Shown piece after piece: positions 50,554 through 58,938 of a DNA stretch of 59,209 nt. The position numbers and the translations under genes were made by a program. Below the pieces are notes generated by a model that was given only the letters and a program-made list of their open reading frames with translations, was not told where the DNA came from and made no database searches. Source of the stretch: an uncultured Ruminococcus sp. (GTDB lineage: Bacteria > Bacillota > Clostridia > Oscillospirales > CAG-272); contig CACZNC010000017.1 in the NCBI GenBank assembly GCA_902782445.1, positions 1 to 59,209 of the forward strand, given 5' to 3'. How positions within the stretch are numbered: position 1 is the stretch's first letter; each line of letters opens with the position of its first letter.

Positions 50554-51816
50554 CTACCTCTTGTCCCGGTCGATAAACTCCAGCGTGATCGTCGTGAGAG
50601 CGGCGTTGACAAGCGTAATGAGGACAAGGGAGGCCCAGCATCCCGCCACGTTGACCCGGGAGTATTCGTAGACGGCGTTGTAGCTCGCTTCCATCGTCTT
50701 CTGGCGGATCTGCTCCCGGGTCTTGTCCCGCCCCAGAGCGTCGACGATCTCTCCGACCGTCATGCTCATGTTGACTTCCTTTTCCCGCTCGCTCTGAAAC
50801 ACCGGTTCCTTCGCCATATAGTCGACGGTATCGCCGACGGTGAAGGAGAGATCAAAGGGTTTGTCCGCCGCCTCTTCCGGGAGCGCGTCCATCAGCATGG
50901 CAAAGGCTTGTGCACCCTCCTCGCCCGACTCCCGGATCATCCCGGCGATCTGACGCGGAGTGAAGGACTTCCGCAGGGTCTCTTCCCGCAGATTGTGCAC
51001 CGCGGGGATCTCGTCCTTCGATAGGAAATCGAGGATCTGATCCACCGTGACGGTGCCGCCGACCTTCGTGTTCCACATCCGCACCACCGAATTCCACGCG
51101 ATCACGGGAGGCCGGTTGTTGTAGTCCGCCTGGGCTGCGACGGCAGTGAGACCGTATTTCGAGATCGTGAGGTCCGAGAGGGGGCCGCACCATTCGGGCA
51201 GCGTGAGCATCCCGCCGGAGAAGACGAGCTGGAAAATCAGCACGAAGGGCATGATCGTCATGGCCGCGGTCGTGGTATGCGCCAGGCTCGACACCCAGAG
51301 GGCCAGAGCGTCCGAGGCAAAGGTGATGAGGAACAGGGTGATCCCCATGTCCACGGTCATCCAGGGGGTAAAGAGGCCGTTCTCCGGGAACTGGACCCCC
51401 ACCAGCAGGCAGACGTACACGGTGATGGCCGTCTGGAGCAGACAGAGGACCGCCTGATAGATCAGATGCGCCGCCACGTAGGAGGAAATGTGCATCCCGG
51501 AACGGTGGTCGCGCTTGACGACGTCCCGCTCCCGGCAGATCACCTGAATGGAGTTGAAGCACCCGTTCCAGACGGCGACGCAGGTCAGGGCGAACGCGCT
51601 CATGAGGGTCCCTTCCATCGTGCGGAAGAAGATGTTCCGGATCACCATCGCCACGAGCCCAGCGATCACGGCGGCCATCGGGAGCACCTTCCAGTCGTTC
51701 TGATAAACGAACATCCGGAAGAGCTTTCCGAGGTAGATCGGCACCTGGGATTCTCTCCCGCGGTGACGGATCCGCATGGTTTTCTTATCGGTCCGGACTC
51801 CGGTGGTGTCAGGCAT
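50554..51816 (-). CDS. ABC-2-type exporter permease (ABCG-like)
   Basis: 420 aa; ATG at 51816 with GAGGAGG upstream, overlapping the end of the ATPase gene by 8 bases. Five to six membrane segments with the ABC-2 pattern: MEGTLMSAFALTCVAVWNG, then ITLFLITFASDALALWVSSL, TIMPFVLIFQLVFSGGMLTLP and a last one near the C-terminus. Between segments 5 and 6 lies a large soluble loop (about 230-370). It pairs with the ATPase upstream to form one exporter; the substrate is unknown. Confidence 0.85.
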   Translation of the reverse strand: MPDTTGVRTDKKTMRIRHRGRESQVPIYLGKLFRMFVYQNDWKVLPMAAVIAGLVAMVIRNIFFRTMEGTLMSAFALTCVAVWNGCFNSIQVICRERDVVKRDHRSGMHISSYVAAHLIYQAVLCLLQTAITVYVCLLVGVQFPENGLFTPWMTVDMGITLFLITFASDALALWVSSLAHTTTAAMTIMPFVLIFQLVFSGGMLTLPEWCGPLSDLTISKYGLTAVAAQADYNNRPPVIAWNSVVRMWNTKVGGTVTVDQILDFLSKDEIPAVHNLREETLRKSFTPRQIAGMIRESGEEGAQAFAMLMDALPEEAADKPFDLSFTVGDTVDYMAKEPVFQSEREKEVNMSMTVGEIVDALGRDKTREQIRQKTMEASYNAVYEYSRVNVAGCWASLVLITLVNAALTTITLEFIDRDKR

Positions 51817-53155
51817 AACGGGCCTCCTCGAATTTCGTGATAAATTCGTCCGCGCGCTCTTCCCCGCCGACCGATTTCGGATTGACCGTCCGCACGACGT
51901 CCTCCATGCTCTCCTTGCCGAAGAAGGTCCGCGCTTCCCCGATGGTCCCGAAGAAGGCGAGGCGTCCGACCCGGCTTCTGTCCTTCGCGAGAACGATCAC
52001 GTCGTCGAAGAGATCGATCACCCGGTCGGGGGTGTGGGTGATGACAATGACGATCTTGCCCTGATCCGCGATCCGGCGCAGTTCCTTCATGAGTTCCCGG
52101 GCCATCACGCCGTCGAGACCCGAATCCGGCTCGTCCAGAATGAAGAGGGACGGGTTGCTGATAAGCTCCATCGCGATGGACACGCGCTTTCTCTGGCCGC
52201 CGGAGAGCTTCTCGATGAGGTGGGTCCGCGTGGGAGTCAGCCCGAAGATCTCCATGACCTCCTCCACCCGTTTTTTCCGGTCTTCCGCGGAGGTCTCCTT
52301 CGGCAGACGCAGGGCCGCGGCGTCCATCAGGGTGTTGTAGACCGTGTCCTTCACGCGCATCGTGTCCTTCTGAGGGGCGTATCCCACCTGATACTGCATG
52401 CTCTTGTACTGCTTGTACATGTTCCCGCCGGCGAGGAGGATCTCGGCGTCCGCCTTCTCATACCCGCTGACGGCGTCGAGAAAGACGGTCTTCCCCGCCC
52501 CGGATCCGCCGAGAAGCAGGACCATCCGTCCGGGCGCGATGCTGAGATGCACATTGCGGAGCAGGTATTTCTTTTCGAAGAACTCGATCGCCGTGCGTTC
52601 GCGCAGATTCACGCTGAGCCCGTCTTTCAATTCCTTCGCGGAACCGTTCCGCACGACGGCAGCAAGCTCGTTTTTGATGTCCTCGACCTTCCACTGGGGG
52701 ACGTACTTCGGCGAGAGGCCCCAGAGCAGAGCCGGAACCGCCCCGAAGAAGGTCCAGAGCCGGACCCACGTGCGGTTTTTCCCGTAAACCTCGGTCAGAC
52801 CTTCCCAGACGCGGATCTGATAGATGAACCGGATCAGCCGCAGGGTCAGGGAGAGGATCGTCAGGGAGAGGACGACGCCCGAGATCGCTTCATCCTGCCC
52901 CGTTCTGTGATCGAGCGCGTTCGCCGTGAACTGGATCGCCGTACTGAAAAAAGCGAGGATGCAGGTGAGCCGTCCCTCCGGTTCCCGACCGGCGCACCGC
53001 CCGATCTGATAATCCCGGGCAAAGGGGACGAGGGCCCACCAGCCCTTCAATCCGGATTTTCGGAGGATAAACCACAGACCGGCATAACGCAGGGCGGACA
53101 GCACGCACCCCAGCCAGGTCGTCGTGTTGAAAAGCAGAATCAGAATATAATCCAT
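51809..53155 (-). CDS. ABC transporter ATPase with N-terminal membrane domain (ABCG-like)
   Basis: 448 aa; ATG at 53155 with AAAGGA upstream. Residues 1-145 contain four hydrophobic segments and the phrase GWWALVPFARDYQIGRCAG that is typical of small DUF5684/signal-peptidase-like membrane domains. Residues about 180-440 are an ABC ATPase: Walker A LLGGSGAGKT, Q-loop YAPQKD, signature LSGGQRKRVS, Walker B LFILDEPDSGLDG, H-loop VITHTPD. The fusion of this membrane domain to an ATPase is unusual. It works with the permease encoded downstream. Confidence 0.88.
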   Translation of the reverse strand: MDYILILLFNTTTWLGCVLSALRYAGLWFILRKSGLKGWWALVPFARDYQIGRCAGREPEGRLTCILAFFSTAIQFTANALDHRTGQDEAISGVVLSLTILSLTLRLIRFIYQIRVWEGLTEVYGKNRTWVRLWTFFGAVPALLWGLSPKYVPQWKVEDIKNELAAVVRNGSAKELKDGLSVNLRERTAIEFFEKKYLLRNVHLSIAPGRMVLLLGGSGAGKTVFLDAVSGYEKADAEILLAGGNMYKQYKSMQYQVGYAPQKDTMRVKDTVYNTLMDAAALRLPKETSAEDRKKRVEEVMEIFGLTPTRTHLIEKLSGGQRKRVSIAMELISNPSLFILDEPDSGLDGVMARELMKELRRIADQGKIVIVITHTPDRVIDLFDDVIVLAKDRSRVGRLAFFGTIGEARTFFGKESMEDVVRTVNPKSVGGEERADEFITKFEEARYA

Positions 53156-53277
53156 AAAGCCGCGTCCTTTTCAGAGAAGAGATCCGGATCCCGCCGGAAA
53201 AAGCCGGAAACCGGAGGATGAAACAGTTTAACGCAACGGAGAAGAATTTGCTGAAGGGAGAGCGGGAAAAACGGAAG

Positions 53278-54120
53278 TCATTCGACCTTTTCCATCGTCT
53301 CCGCGGCAGTCCTGACGGCTTCCTCCGGGCTCATGGCGCGGAATTTCGTCCGGGCCGGTTCGAAGGGCTCGATCATGTAGAGGGCGTCTGCTCCCGCGGC
53401 TCTGAACCGTCGAAAGATCCCGCGGGAATCGATCACGCCCGTTTCCATCGGCAGGCGGCGTTCCATGTCCTTCTGCTCTTCGAAGGGGACCCCGGCGACG
53501 GCGTCGTTGAGGTGGACGCAGACGAGCCGCGAAGCCTGAAGCTCCATCATTTTCAGATCCTTTTCCGCGCCGCCCGAGGAGGTGTACCAGTGGAAGGTGT
53601 CGAAGGCGATGCCCGCGATCCCTCCCGCCGCGTCCGCGATGGACAGCACCCCGGCGAGGGAGTGGACGAATTCGTGCTTCTGCCATTTTCTGAGTTCGTG
53701 GGGACCGAGGAATTCGAGGCCGTAGCGGACGCCGTGATCCCGTAAGATCCCGCTGACCAGCCCCACGCGCTTCACGTGCCAGTCGAAATTCTCGTCGAAC
53801 TCCCGGAAGCTGGAGGGCCAGACGTGGTTGTAGGCGAAGCGGATCCCCGTTCTTTCGGCGATCTCGGCTCTGCGGCGCAGTTCTTCGAGCTTCTTTTCGA
53901 AGGCGGAATCGTCGAGGTCCCAGTGATAGAAATCGGCGGGCATGGGCAGCAGTCCCCCCGAAAGGCCGTATCCCTTCATGACGGCGGAAATCCCGTCCGG
54001 GTCCGAAAGAAAGTCCGGGGGCTGGCAGAGAGCTTCGAATCCGTATTTCGCGGCGAGCGGGGCCAGTTCCGCGGCGGGGTACGGGAGATTCAGCATGGAT
54101 GCGTCGAGGGTGCGGATCAT
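53278..54120 (-). CDS. Sugar phosphate isomerase/epimerase family protein (TIM barrel)
   Basis: 280 aa; ATG at 54120 with AGGAGGG 6 bases upstream; a frame to 54186 has no SD. The xylose-isomerase-like TIM barrel shows its metal ligands: LEFLGPHE, IAFDTFHWYTSSGG, VHLNDA and MIEPFEP. It probably isomerises or dehydrates a sugar or sugar acid in the cytoplasm. It stands alone between an ABC operon and the PII/DUF1538 operon. Confidence 0.85.
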   Translation of the reverse strand: MIRTLDASMLNLPYPAAELAPLAAKYGFEALCQPPDFLSDPDGISAVMKGYGLSGGLLPMPADFYHWDLDDSAFEKKLEELRRRAEIAERTGIRFAYNHVWPSSFREFDENFDWHVKRVGLVSGILRDHGVRYGLEFLGPHELRKWQKHEFVHSLAGVLSIADAAGGIAGIAFDTFHWYTSSGGAEKDLKMMELQASRLVCVHLNDAVAGVPFEEQKDMERRLPMETGVIDSRGIFRRFRAAGADALYMIEPFEPARTKFRAMSPEEAVRTAAETMEKVE

Positions 54121-54218
54121 GGAGGTCCCTCCTGCGATTCGGTCGTTTTTCATATTGTAACACGGCGATTTTTCTGAAATATACACGGAAAAAGTAAATA
54201 TTTGCCTGTTCCGGCACG

Positions 54219-54256
54219 GAAAAACCGCGTCCCCCGGGAGATCCGAAGGCGCGGCT
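54219..54256 (-). terminator. Terminator of the DUF1538/PII operon
   Basis: On the minus strand CCGCG pairs with CGCGG, followed by TTTTTCC. It lies just after the stop of the second PII-like gene. Confidence 0.65.
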
Positions 54257-54262
54257 CATGCG

Positions 54263-54598
54263 TCATTCCTTTTCTTTTCCTTTTCCGGGACTGTTCAGGC
54301 CGAGAGTCCGCTCCACGGGGAGGGAGAAGGCGATGCCCTGTCCCGCGCTGTCGAGTCCCGCGGCGTCGTAGAGCGCGCGGAGCACTCTGTCCTTGATGTC
54401 CTCCGGCACCAGGAGCATGACGAGCTCCTTCTCCGGCTGGATGCGGATCTTGAACATCTCCTCGGCTTCGTGACTGGCCGTGCCCCTGCCGTGGAAGACC
54501 GTTCCGCCGCCAGCTCCGGCTTTTCTCGCCGCGTCCATGACGGCCTCGGAGAATCCCGCGTTGACGATGCAGAAGATCGCTTCGTATTTCGTTTCCAT
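54263..54598 (-). CDS. PII-like nitrogen regulatory family protein (second)
   Basis: 111 aa; ATG at 54598 overlaps the TGA of the first PII-like gene by one base. Pattern fits the PII fold (EAIFCIVNAGFSEAVMDAAR, AGAGGGTVFHGRGTA, EMFKIRIQPEKELVMLLVP) with a T-loop-like turn GTVFHGRG. Together with the first copy it probably binds a nucleotide and controls the DUF1538 membrane protein. Confidence 0.8.
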   Translation of the reverse strand: METKYEAIFCIVNAGFSEAVMDAARKAGAGGGTVFHGRGTASHEAEEMFKIRIQPEKELVMLLVPEDIKDRVLRALYDAAGLDSAGQGIAFSLPVERTLGLNSPGKGKEKE

Positions 54599-54975
54599 CA
54601 CCCGTTCCCCCCTTCGGATTCGACCAGCCGGGCCTCTCCGCTCAAAAATCCGTATGTCAGTTTTCCGATCACGCTGCTCAGGGGCAGGGTGAAGGAAATG
54701 CCCGTTCCGTAGTTGACGCTTTCGAACCGTTCCTCGAGGGCGGCGAAAATGGCGTCCACCTGCTCGGCCTTCACCACGGAAAAGATCACGCTGCGGCGGC
54801 TGTCCTTGAGGCCGAGGAATTCGATGAGGTCCCCCCTTGCGGTCCCTTCCGCGACGAAGCACATCTGGAGGTTCGCCCCGAAGGTCTTCAGAAAATCCGC
54901 GAAGAAGGTCCCTTTTCCCTTGTTCACCACCGTCACCAGCAGAACCAGCCGGCTCGGCGCGACGTTGCCCTCCAT
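54598..54975 (-). CDS. PII-like nitrogen regulatory family protein (first)
   Basis: 125 aa; ATG at 54975, one base after the DUF1538 stop. PII-like beta-alpha-beta pattern (RLVLLVTVVNKGKGTFFADFL, FVAEGTARGDLIEFLGL, SVIFSVVKAEQVDAIFAAL). The GTARGDLIEFLG stretch stands in the place of the T-loop. A short C-terminal tail follows. Confidence 0.8.
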   Translation of the reverse strand: MEGNVAPSRLVLLVTVVNKGKGTFFADFLKTFGANLQMCFVAEGTARGDLIEFLGLKDSRRSVIFSVVKAEQVDAIFAALEERFESVNYGTGISFTLPLSSVIGKLTYGFLSGEARLVESEGGNG

Positions 54976-54976
54976 A

Positions 54977-56521
54977 TCAGTCCGCCTCCCTGTAATCGAA
55001 GTAGATGATCTGCGCGTCGTCCGCGGAGAGGATCTTCTGCATCTTCGCCTCCGCCTTCGCCCTGCGGGACAGGATGGCGCGGAAGCCGAGGCTCTGGATC
55101 GTGATGAGCGGCGTCATGGCGACAAGCGCTACCACGCCGAACGCGAAATCGAGGACCGCCGATTCCCCCCGCAGGGTGACGCAGGCGCCGATGGCCATCG
55201 GGAGGATGAACGAGCTCGTCAGAGGCCCGCTCGCGACGCCGCCCGAGTCGAAGGCGATGGCAGTGTAGATCTTCGGGACGAAAAACGACAGCCCGAGGCT
55301 CAAAAGATACCCGGGGATCAGATAATAGAGCAGCGAAAAGCCGATCATCAGCCTTAAAATCGACAGCCCGATGGACGCGCCGACGCCGAGGGACAGGGCT
55401 ACGATCATCTGACGCTTCGTCACCGTCCCGCCCGTGACCTCCTCGACCTGCTGATTCAGCACGTGGACGGCCGGCTCCGCGAGGACCACGACCATGCCGA
55501 GGACAAAGGCGAATCCGAGCATCAGTTCGCCGCTGACCGCCGTGATGGATCTGCCGAGGTGGAATCCGATGGGCATGAATCCGACGGAGACCGCGACGAG
55601 GAAGATCACAAGCCCCGCGAACGCGAAGACAAGCCCCGATCCGATCTGCAAAAGCTTCCTTCCGGGCAGGCGCAGGACCGTAAACTGCAAAAACAGGAAG
55701 AATCCCGCCATGAGGAACAGGGATTTCGCCACGTCCCACGCGGTATCTCCGAGCAGGCCCCAGAACGCCGGGCTGAAACCGGACCCGATCGAATAGTCCG
55801 GGAGGGGCCAGCTGATATCTCCGCCGCCCGACAGGATGGAGAGGATCAGCACGGCGAGCACCGGTCCGATGGAGCAGAGCGCGATCAGGCCGAAGCTGTT
55901 CTCCCCCGCGTCCCGTCCGCCCAGGGTCTGCGCGATGCCCAGTCCCAGAGCCATGATGAAGGGGACGGTGATGGGTCCGGTCGTCACGCCGCCCGAGTCG
56001 AAGGATAGGGGCAGGAAGGACTGCGCTCCGCCGGAGATCAGCAGGGACGAGAACGCGAAGAGAAGCATGTAAAAGAAAAGCAGCAGGGCGGTGAGATCGG
56101 TCTTCGTCACCATGCGCACGATGGCGAGGACCAGAAACAGCCCGACGCCGACGCCCACCGTGAAGATCAGGAGCCAGGGGTTGATGACGGCCTTCACCTG
56201 TCCGGCCAGCACGGAGAGATCCGGCTCCGCCACCGTGATGAGCACGCCGAGGAAGAAGCAGACGCAGACCAGCACGCCGATCCGCCGGGATTTGGTCAGC
56301 CCTTCCCCGACGTGGCGTCCCATCGGGCTCATCGCCAGATCCGCCCCGAGATTGAAGAGCCCGATCCCCGCCGCCAACAGAAGGGCGCAGGCCAGAAAAA
56401 CGGTCCGCTCCAGCCATGTCAGCGGCGCGAGGGGGGTGAACGAGACGAAGAGGACGATCCCCGCCACCGGCACGACCGATATGAACGCCTCCCAGAGCTT
56501 GGACAGCAACGCTTTTTTCAT
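54977..56521 (-). CDS. DUF1538 membrane protein (internally duplicated)
   Basis: 514 aa; ATG at 56521 with AAGGAGA upstream. About twelve hydrophobic segments. Two halves share the same core: SFDSGGVTTGPITVPFIMAL near residue 170 and AFDSGGVASGPLTSSFILPM near residue 430, which shows the internal duplication of this family. The SFDSGG/AFDSGG motifs lie within membrane segments, suggesting a pore or transport path. Co-transcribed with two PII-like genes, a known linkage. Transport substrate unknown. Confidence 0.88.
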   Translation of the reverse strand: MKKALLSKLWEAFISVVPVAGIVLFVSFTPLAPLTWLERTVFLACALLLAAGIGLFNLGADLAMSPMGRHVGEGLTKSRRIGVLVCVCFFLGVLITVAEPDLSVLAGQVKAVINPWLLIFTVGVGVGLFLVLAIVRMVTKTDLTALLLFFYMLLFAFSSLLISGGAQSFLPLSFDSGGVTTGPITVPFIMALGLGIAQTLGGRDAGENSFGLIALCSIGPVLAVLILSILSGGGDISWPLPDYSIGSGFSPAFWGLLGDTAWDVAKSLFLMAGFFLFLQFTVLRLPGRKLLQIGSGLVFAFAGLVIFLVAVSVGFMPIGFHLGRSITAVSGELMLGFAFVLGMVVVLAEPAVHVLNQQVEEVTGGTVTKRQMIVALSLGVGASIGLSILRLMIGFSLLYYLIPGYLLSLGLSFFVPKIYTAIAFDSGGVASGPLTSSFILPMAIGACVTLRGESAVLDFAFGVVALVAMTPLITIQSLGFRAILSRRAKAEAKMQKILSADDAQIIYFDYREAD

Positions 56522-56578
56522 GTAGGTCTCCTTCCGGCTCCGCAATGTCGCACGCCCGTCCAATGGGTCTTTTCCGGT

Positions 56579-56607
56579 ATTATACCATTTCGGGAGGGGG
56601 ATGTCAA
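56579..56607 (-). promoter_or_regulatory. Sigma-A-type promoter of the DUF1538 operon
   Basis: On the minus strand TTGACA (56607-56602), 17-bp spacer, TATAAT (56584-56579); perfect hexamers, about 55 bases before the ATG. Confidence 0.85.
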
Positions 56608-56632
56608 GCCGGGGGAGGGATCGGGAAAAAGG

Positions 56633-57913
56633 TCAGGCCGTACCTTCGCCGCGTTTTTTCACTCTGTTCGCGCTCGGTCCCATCCAGCGGGATCCGCCGA
56701 AGAGGAGAAGCGCCGCCGCGGGGAGGATCCATGCGGATATCCGCGCGAGATCTTCGGGGAGAGCCGGGGCAAACAGCGGTTTTGCGTTGACCGGGTCGAA
56801 CACGCCGAGTCCGAGGGCGGAGGTCAGGTAGGGCCCGATCAGGACGACAAATAAGACGGACGCGGCGACGGCGGTATGGGGAGAGAGGGCGGAGCATCCG
56901 GCGGCGAAACAGGAGAGAAGCAAAGCTCCCGAGAGCCCCGCAAGTTTGGTGAGGACTGCCGAGACCCACAGGGGAGGATTCCAGTCCCCGCCCGCGAAAT
57001 CCGGGATGCTTTTCAGCCCGAAGCCGAGGCCGTACAGCGGAAACCGGGACGCCAGCATCCACAGGTCCGAGACCGTGAAAACGAACCAGAGGACGGCGGT
57101 GACGGAAAGAGCGGCCAGGAGCTTCGCCCGGAAGGTGGGAGCCCTGCCCCGTTTCGCGGTCCTCTGGATCGAAGCGAACCCGGACTGCCTCTCCCCGGCG
57201 AAGAGGTCGGAGAACAGGAGCAGGATCACCGCGGCGAACACAAGATCGAAGCCCGGGCGAAGGAGCTTTTTCATTCCGTCATCGTCCGCGTATCCGAGAT
57301 TCTCATACCGCATGGACGTCCCTTTCAGATATGCCTGCCGTTCGAGCACCTTCGCAAATCCGCCCTGCACGCTCGACGCGTAGTTTTTCCGCCCGCTGAT
57401 CCCGGAGAATTCCCCGGAGGTGATGGCCCCGGCGCGGAAGTCTTCCGTCCCGATCCGGTATTCCTCCTCCGCCCGGGCGAGCCAGGCGGATTCTTCGGCG
57501 ATATAGTCGTCGGTCACCGTGTCCGCGCTGCCCCCGAGCTTGGTCAGATCGGCGATATAGGCCCGGTATGCCGCCTCATCCCGGCTGACGGAGGGGGTGA
57601 AAAAGCTGTTCTGCATCGCAAGCCGGAGCAGAAAGAGCAGAACGAGCATCAAAAGGACGCCCGGTCTGCCGAGCATCTTGTACAGTTCCCAGCGGAACAG
57701 AGAGCGGCAGTGACTCGTGAAAGGCTTCTCCCGCACGGGAAGGCGGATTTTTCCGCCAAACTCCCGTGCGGCGTTTTTGATCTTCTCCGGGAAGCGGAAC
57801 TCCCGCGGGTTCATTTTGAGGCACATCGAGCCCGCGATCCCGAGGACGAGGGCCAGACCGACGAGGACGCCGCAGAAGAGCTCGGAATCGACCAGGATCC
57901 CGAAGAGATTCAC
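56633..57913 (-). CDS. ABC-2-type membrane protein, C-terminal part of a frameshifted gene
   Basis: The largest ORF starts at a GTG at 57913 without a plausible SD and gives 426 aa with about seven hydrophobic segments. The reading frame stays open upstream to about 57965, where the peptide KSTAALVRFFFERYRAVNLF forms a smooth continuation of the upstream ORF at 57927-58928. The two are therefore most likely one gene of about 765 codons with a one-base shift near 57957-57966. A central extracytoplasmic region (SVSRDEAAYRAYIADLTKLG onward) lies between membrane blocks, as in ABC-2 type permeases for antimicrobial-peptide or antibiotic export. Confidence 0.75.
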   Translation of the reverse strand: MNLFGILVDSELFCGVLVGLALVLGIAGSMCLKMNPREFRFPEKIKNAAREFGGKIRLPVREKPFTSHCRSLFRWELYKMLGRPGVLLMLVLLFLLRLAMQNSFFTPSVSRDEAAYRAYIADLTKLGGSADTVTDDYIAEESAWLARAEEEYRIGTEDFRAGAITSGEFSGISGRKNYASSVQGGFAKVLERQAYLKGTSMRYENLGYADDDGMKKLLRPGFDLVFAAVILLLFSDLFAGERQSGFASIQRTAKRGRAPTFRAKLLAALSVTAVLWFVFTVSDLWMLASRFPLYGLGFGLKSIPDFAGGDWNPPLWVSAVLTKLAGLSGALLLSCFAAGCSALSPHTAVAASVLFVVLIGPYLTSALGLGVFDPVNAKPLFAPALPEDLARISAWILPAAALLLFGGSRWMGPSANRVKKRGEGTA

Positions 57914-57926
57914 GGCCCGGTACCGC

Positions 57927-58928
57927 TCAAAGAAGAAGCGGACGAGGGCGGCGGTGCTCTTTCGAGACCGCGCTGATCCCGAGGAAGACGAGCGTCACTC
58001 CGCCCGTCAAAACCGCGCTCCCGGTGAGGGACCCGACACACGCCGCGGCAAGGGACAGAGCAAAAACCACAGCCGTCCGCACGCTGAGGGTGATGAAGAG
58101 CGCGTCCCGGATTGTGAGCTTCGCCGGACAGAATTCAAAATCTTTCAACGCCTGCATGACCTGGGAGGGATCCGAAAGTCCGGTCGTGAAGTACAGGAGC
58201 AGAAGCGGCGTCAAGCTGAAAACGGCGGTCAGGACGGCGGAGCACAGAAAGAGCGCGCCGATCTTCGCCAGCCTCGTGCGGATCTCCCCGTACCGCGCGA
58301 CGTGCAAAATCCCCGTGAACCGCGCCTGCTTTTCGTTCAGAAAAATCTGCGCGCCGAGCAGGATCATGGCGAGGGTGAGAAAGACGGCGGGGGCGGCAAG
58401 AGAAAAGAACTCGTTCCAGCCATAGATATTCTGCGGCTCGATCATCATGTCCGCGAGGGCTTCGTAGCGGAGAATGACGTTTACCTGATATTCGTAGGCA
58501 TACTCCCCGCGCCGGTCCCCGAGATCCCGCAGACGGGCGTAGGCTTCCCGCAGGGCATGGGCGAGGTCGGCGTTATAGGTCTCCGCCCGCTCGATCTCCG
58601 TGTTCACGTCCCGCCAGAGAGCCCGGTCGCCGTAGTCCTCGAGGTCGATCTTGTCGTTGACCCAAACGAACGCCCCGTCCCCGTTCCAGACCCAGTCCTC
58701 GTATGCGGCTTCTTTTTCCCTGTACGCGGCGAGGTCCGCTTCATAGGCCGGGCGGTCGTTCAAATATTCGTCAAGCAGTTCGTCCCGCGCCGCCCGGATC
58801 GTCCGCCCCCGCTCGCCGCCGTCCCCTCCGTACACAAGAAGGACCGACGCCGCGTTGAGGACGAAGAGGATCAAAAGGGCGAGAAGGGTGAAGCGCGTAC
58901 ACAGCTTGCGGATTTCCCATATCAGCAT
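57927..58928 (-). CDS. ABC-2-type membrane protein, N-terminal part of a frameshifted gene
   Basis: 333 aa; ATG at 58928. An N-terminal membrane segment (LCTRFTLLALLILFVLNAAS), a long extracytoplasmic region rich in Asp, Glu and Tyr (about 40-170), then four to five segments. The last ten residues (EHRRPRPLLL) are out of character and end in a stop, while the next frame continues the membrane segment; see the downstream part. Follows the partial upstream gene by 10 bases. Confidence 0.75.
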   Translation of the reverse strand: MLIWEIRKLCTRFTLLALLILFVLNAASVLLVYGGDGGERGRTIRAARDELLDEYLNDRPAYEADLAAYREKEAAYEDWVWNGDGAFVWVNDKIDLEDYGDRALWRDVNTEIERAETYNADLAHALREAYARLRDLGDRRGEYAYEYQVNVILRYEALADMMIEPQNIYGWNEFFSLAAPAVFLTLAMILLGAQIFLNEKQARFTGILHVARYGEIRTRLAKIGALFLCSAVLTAVFSLTPLLLLYFTTGLSDPSQVMQALKDFEFCPAKLTIRDALFITLSVRTAVVFALSLAAACVGSLTGSAVLTGGVTLVFLGISAVSKEHRRPRPLLL

Positions 58929-58938
58929 CGCAGAACCC

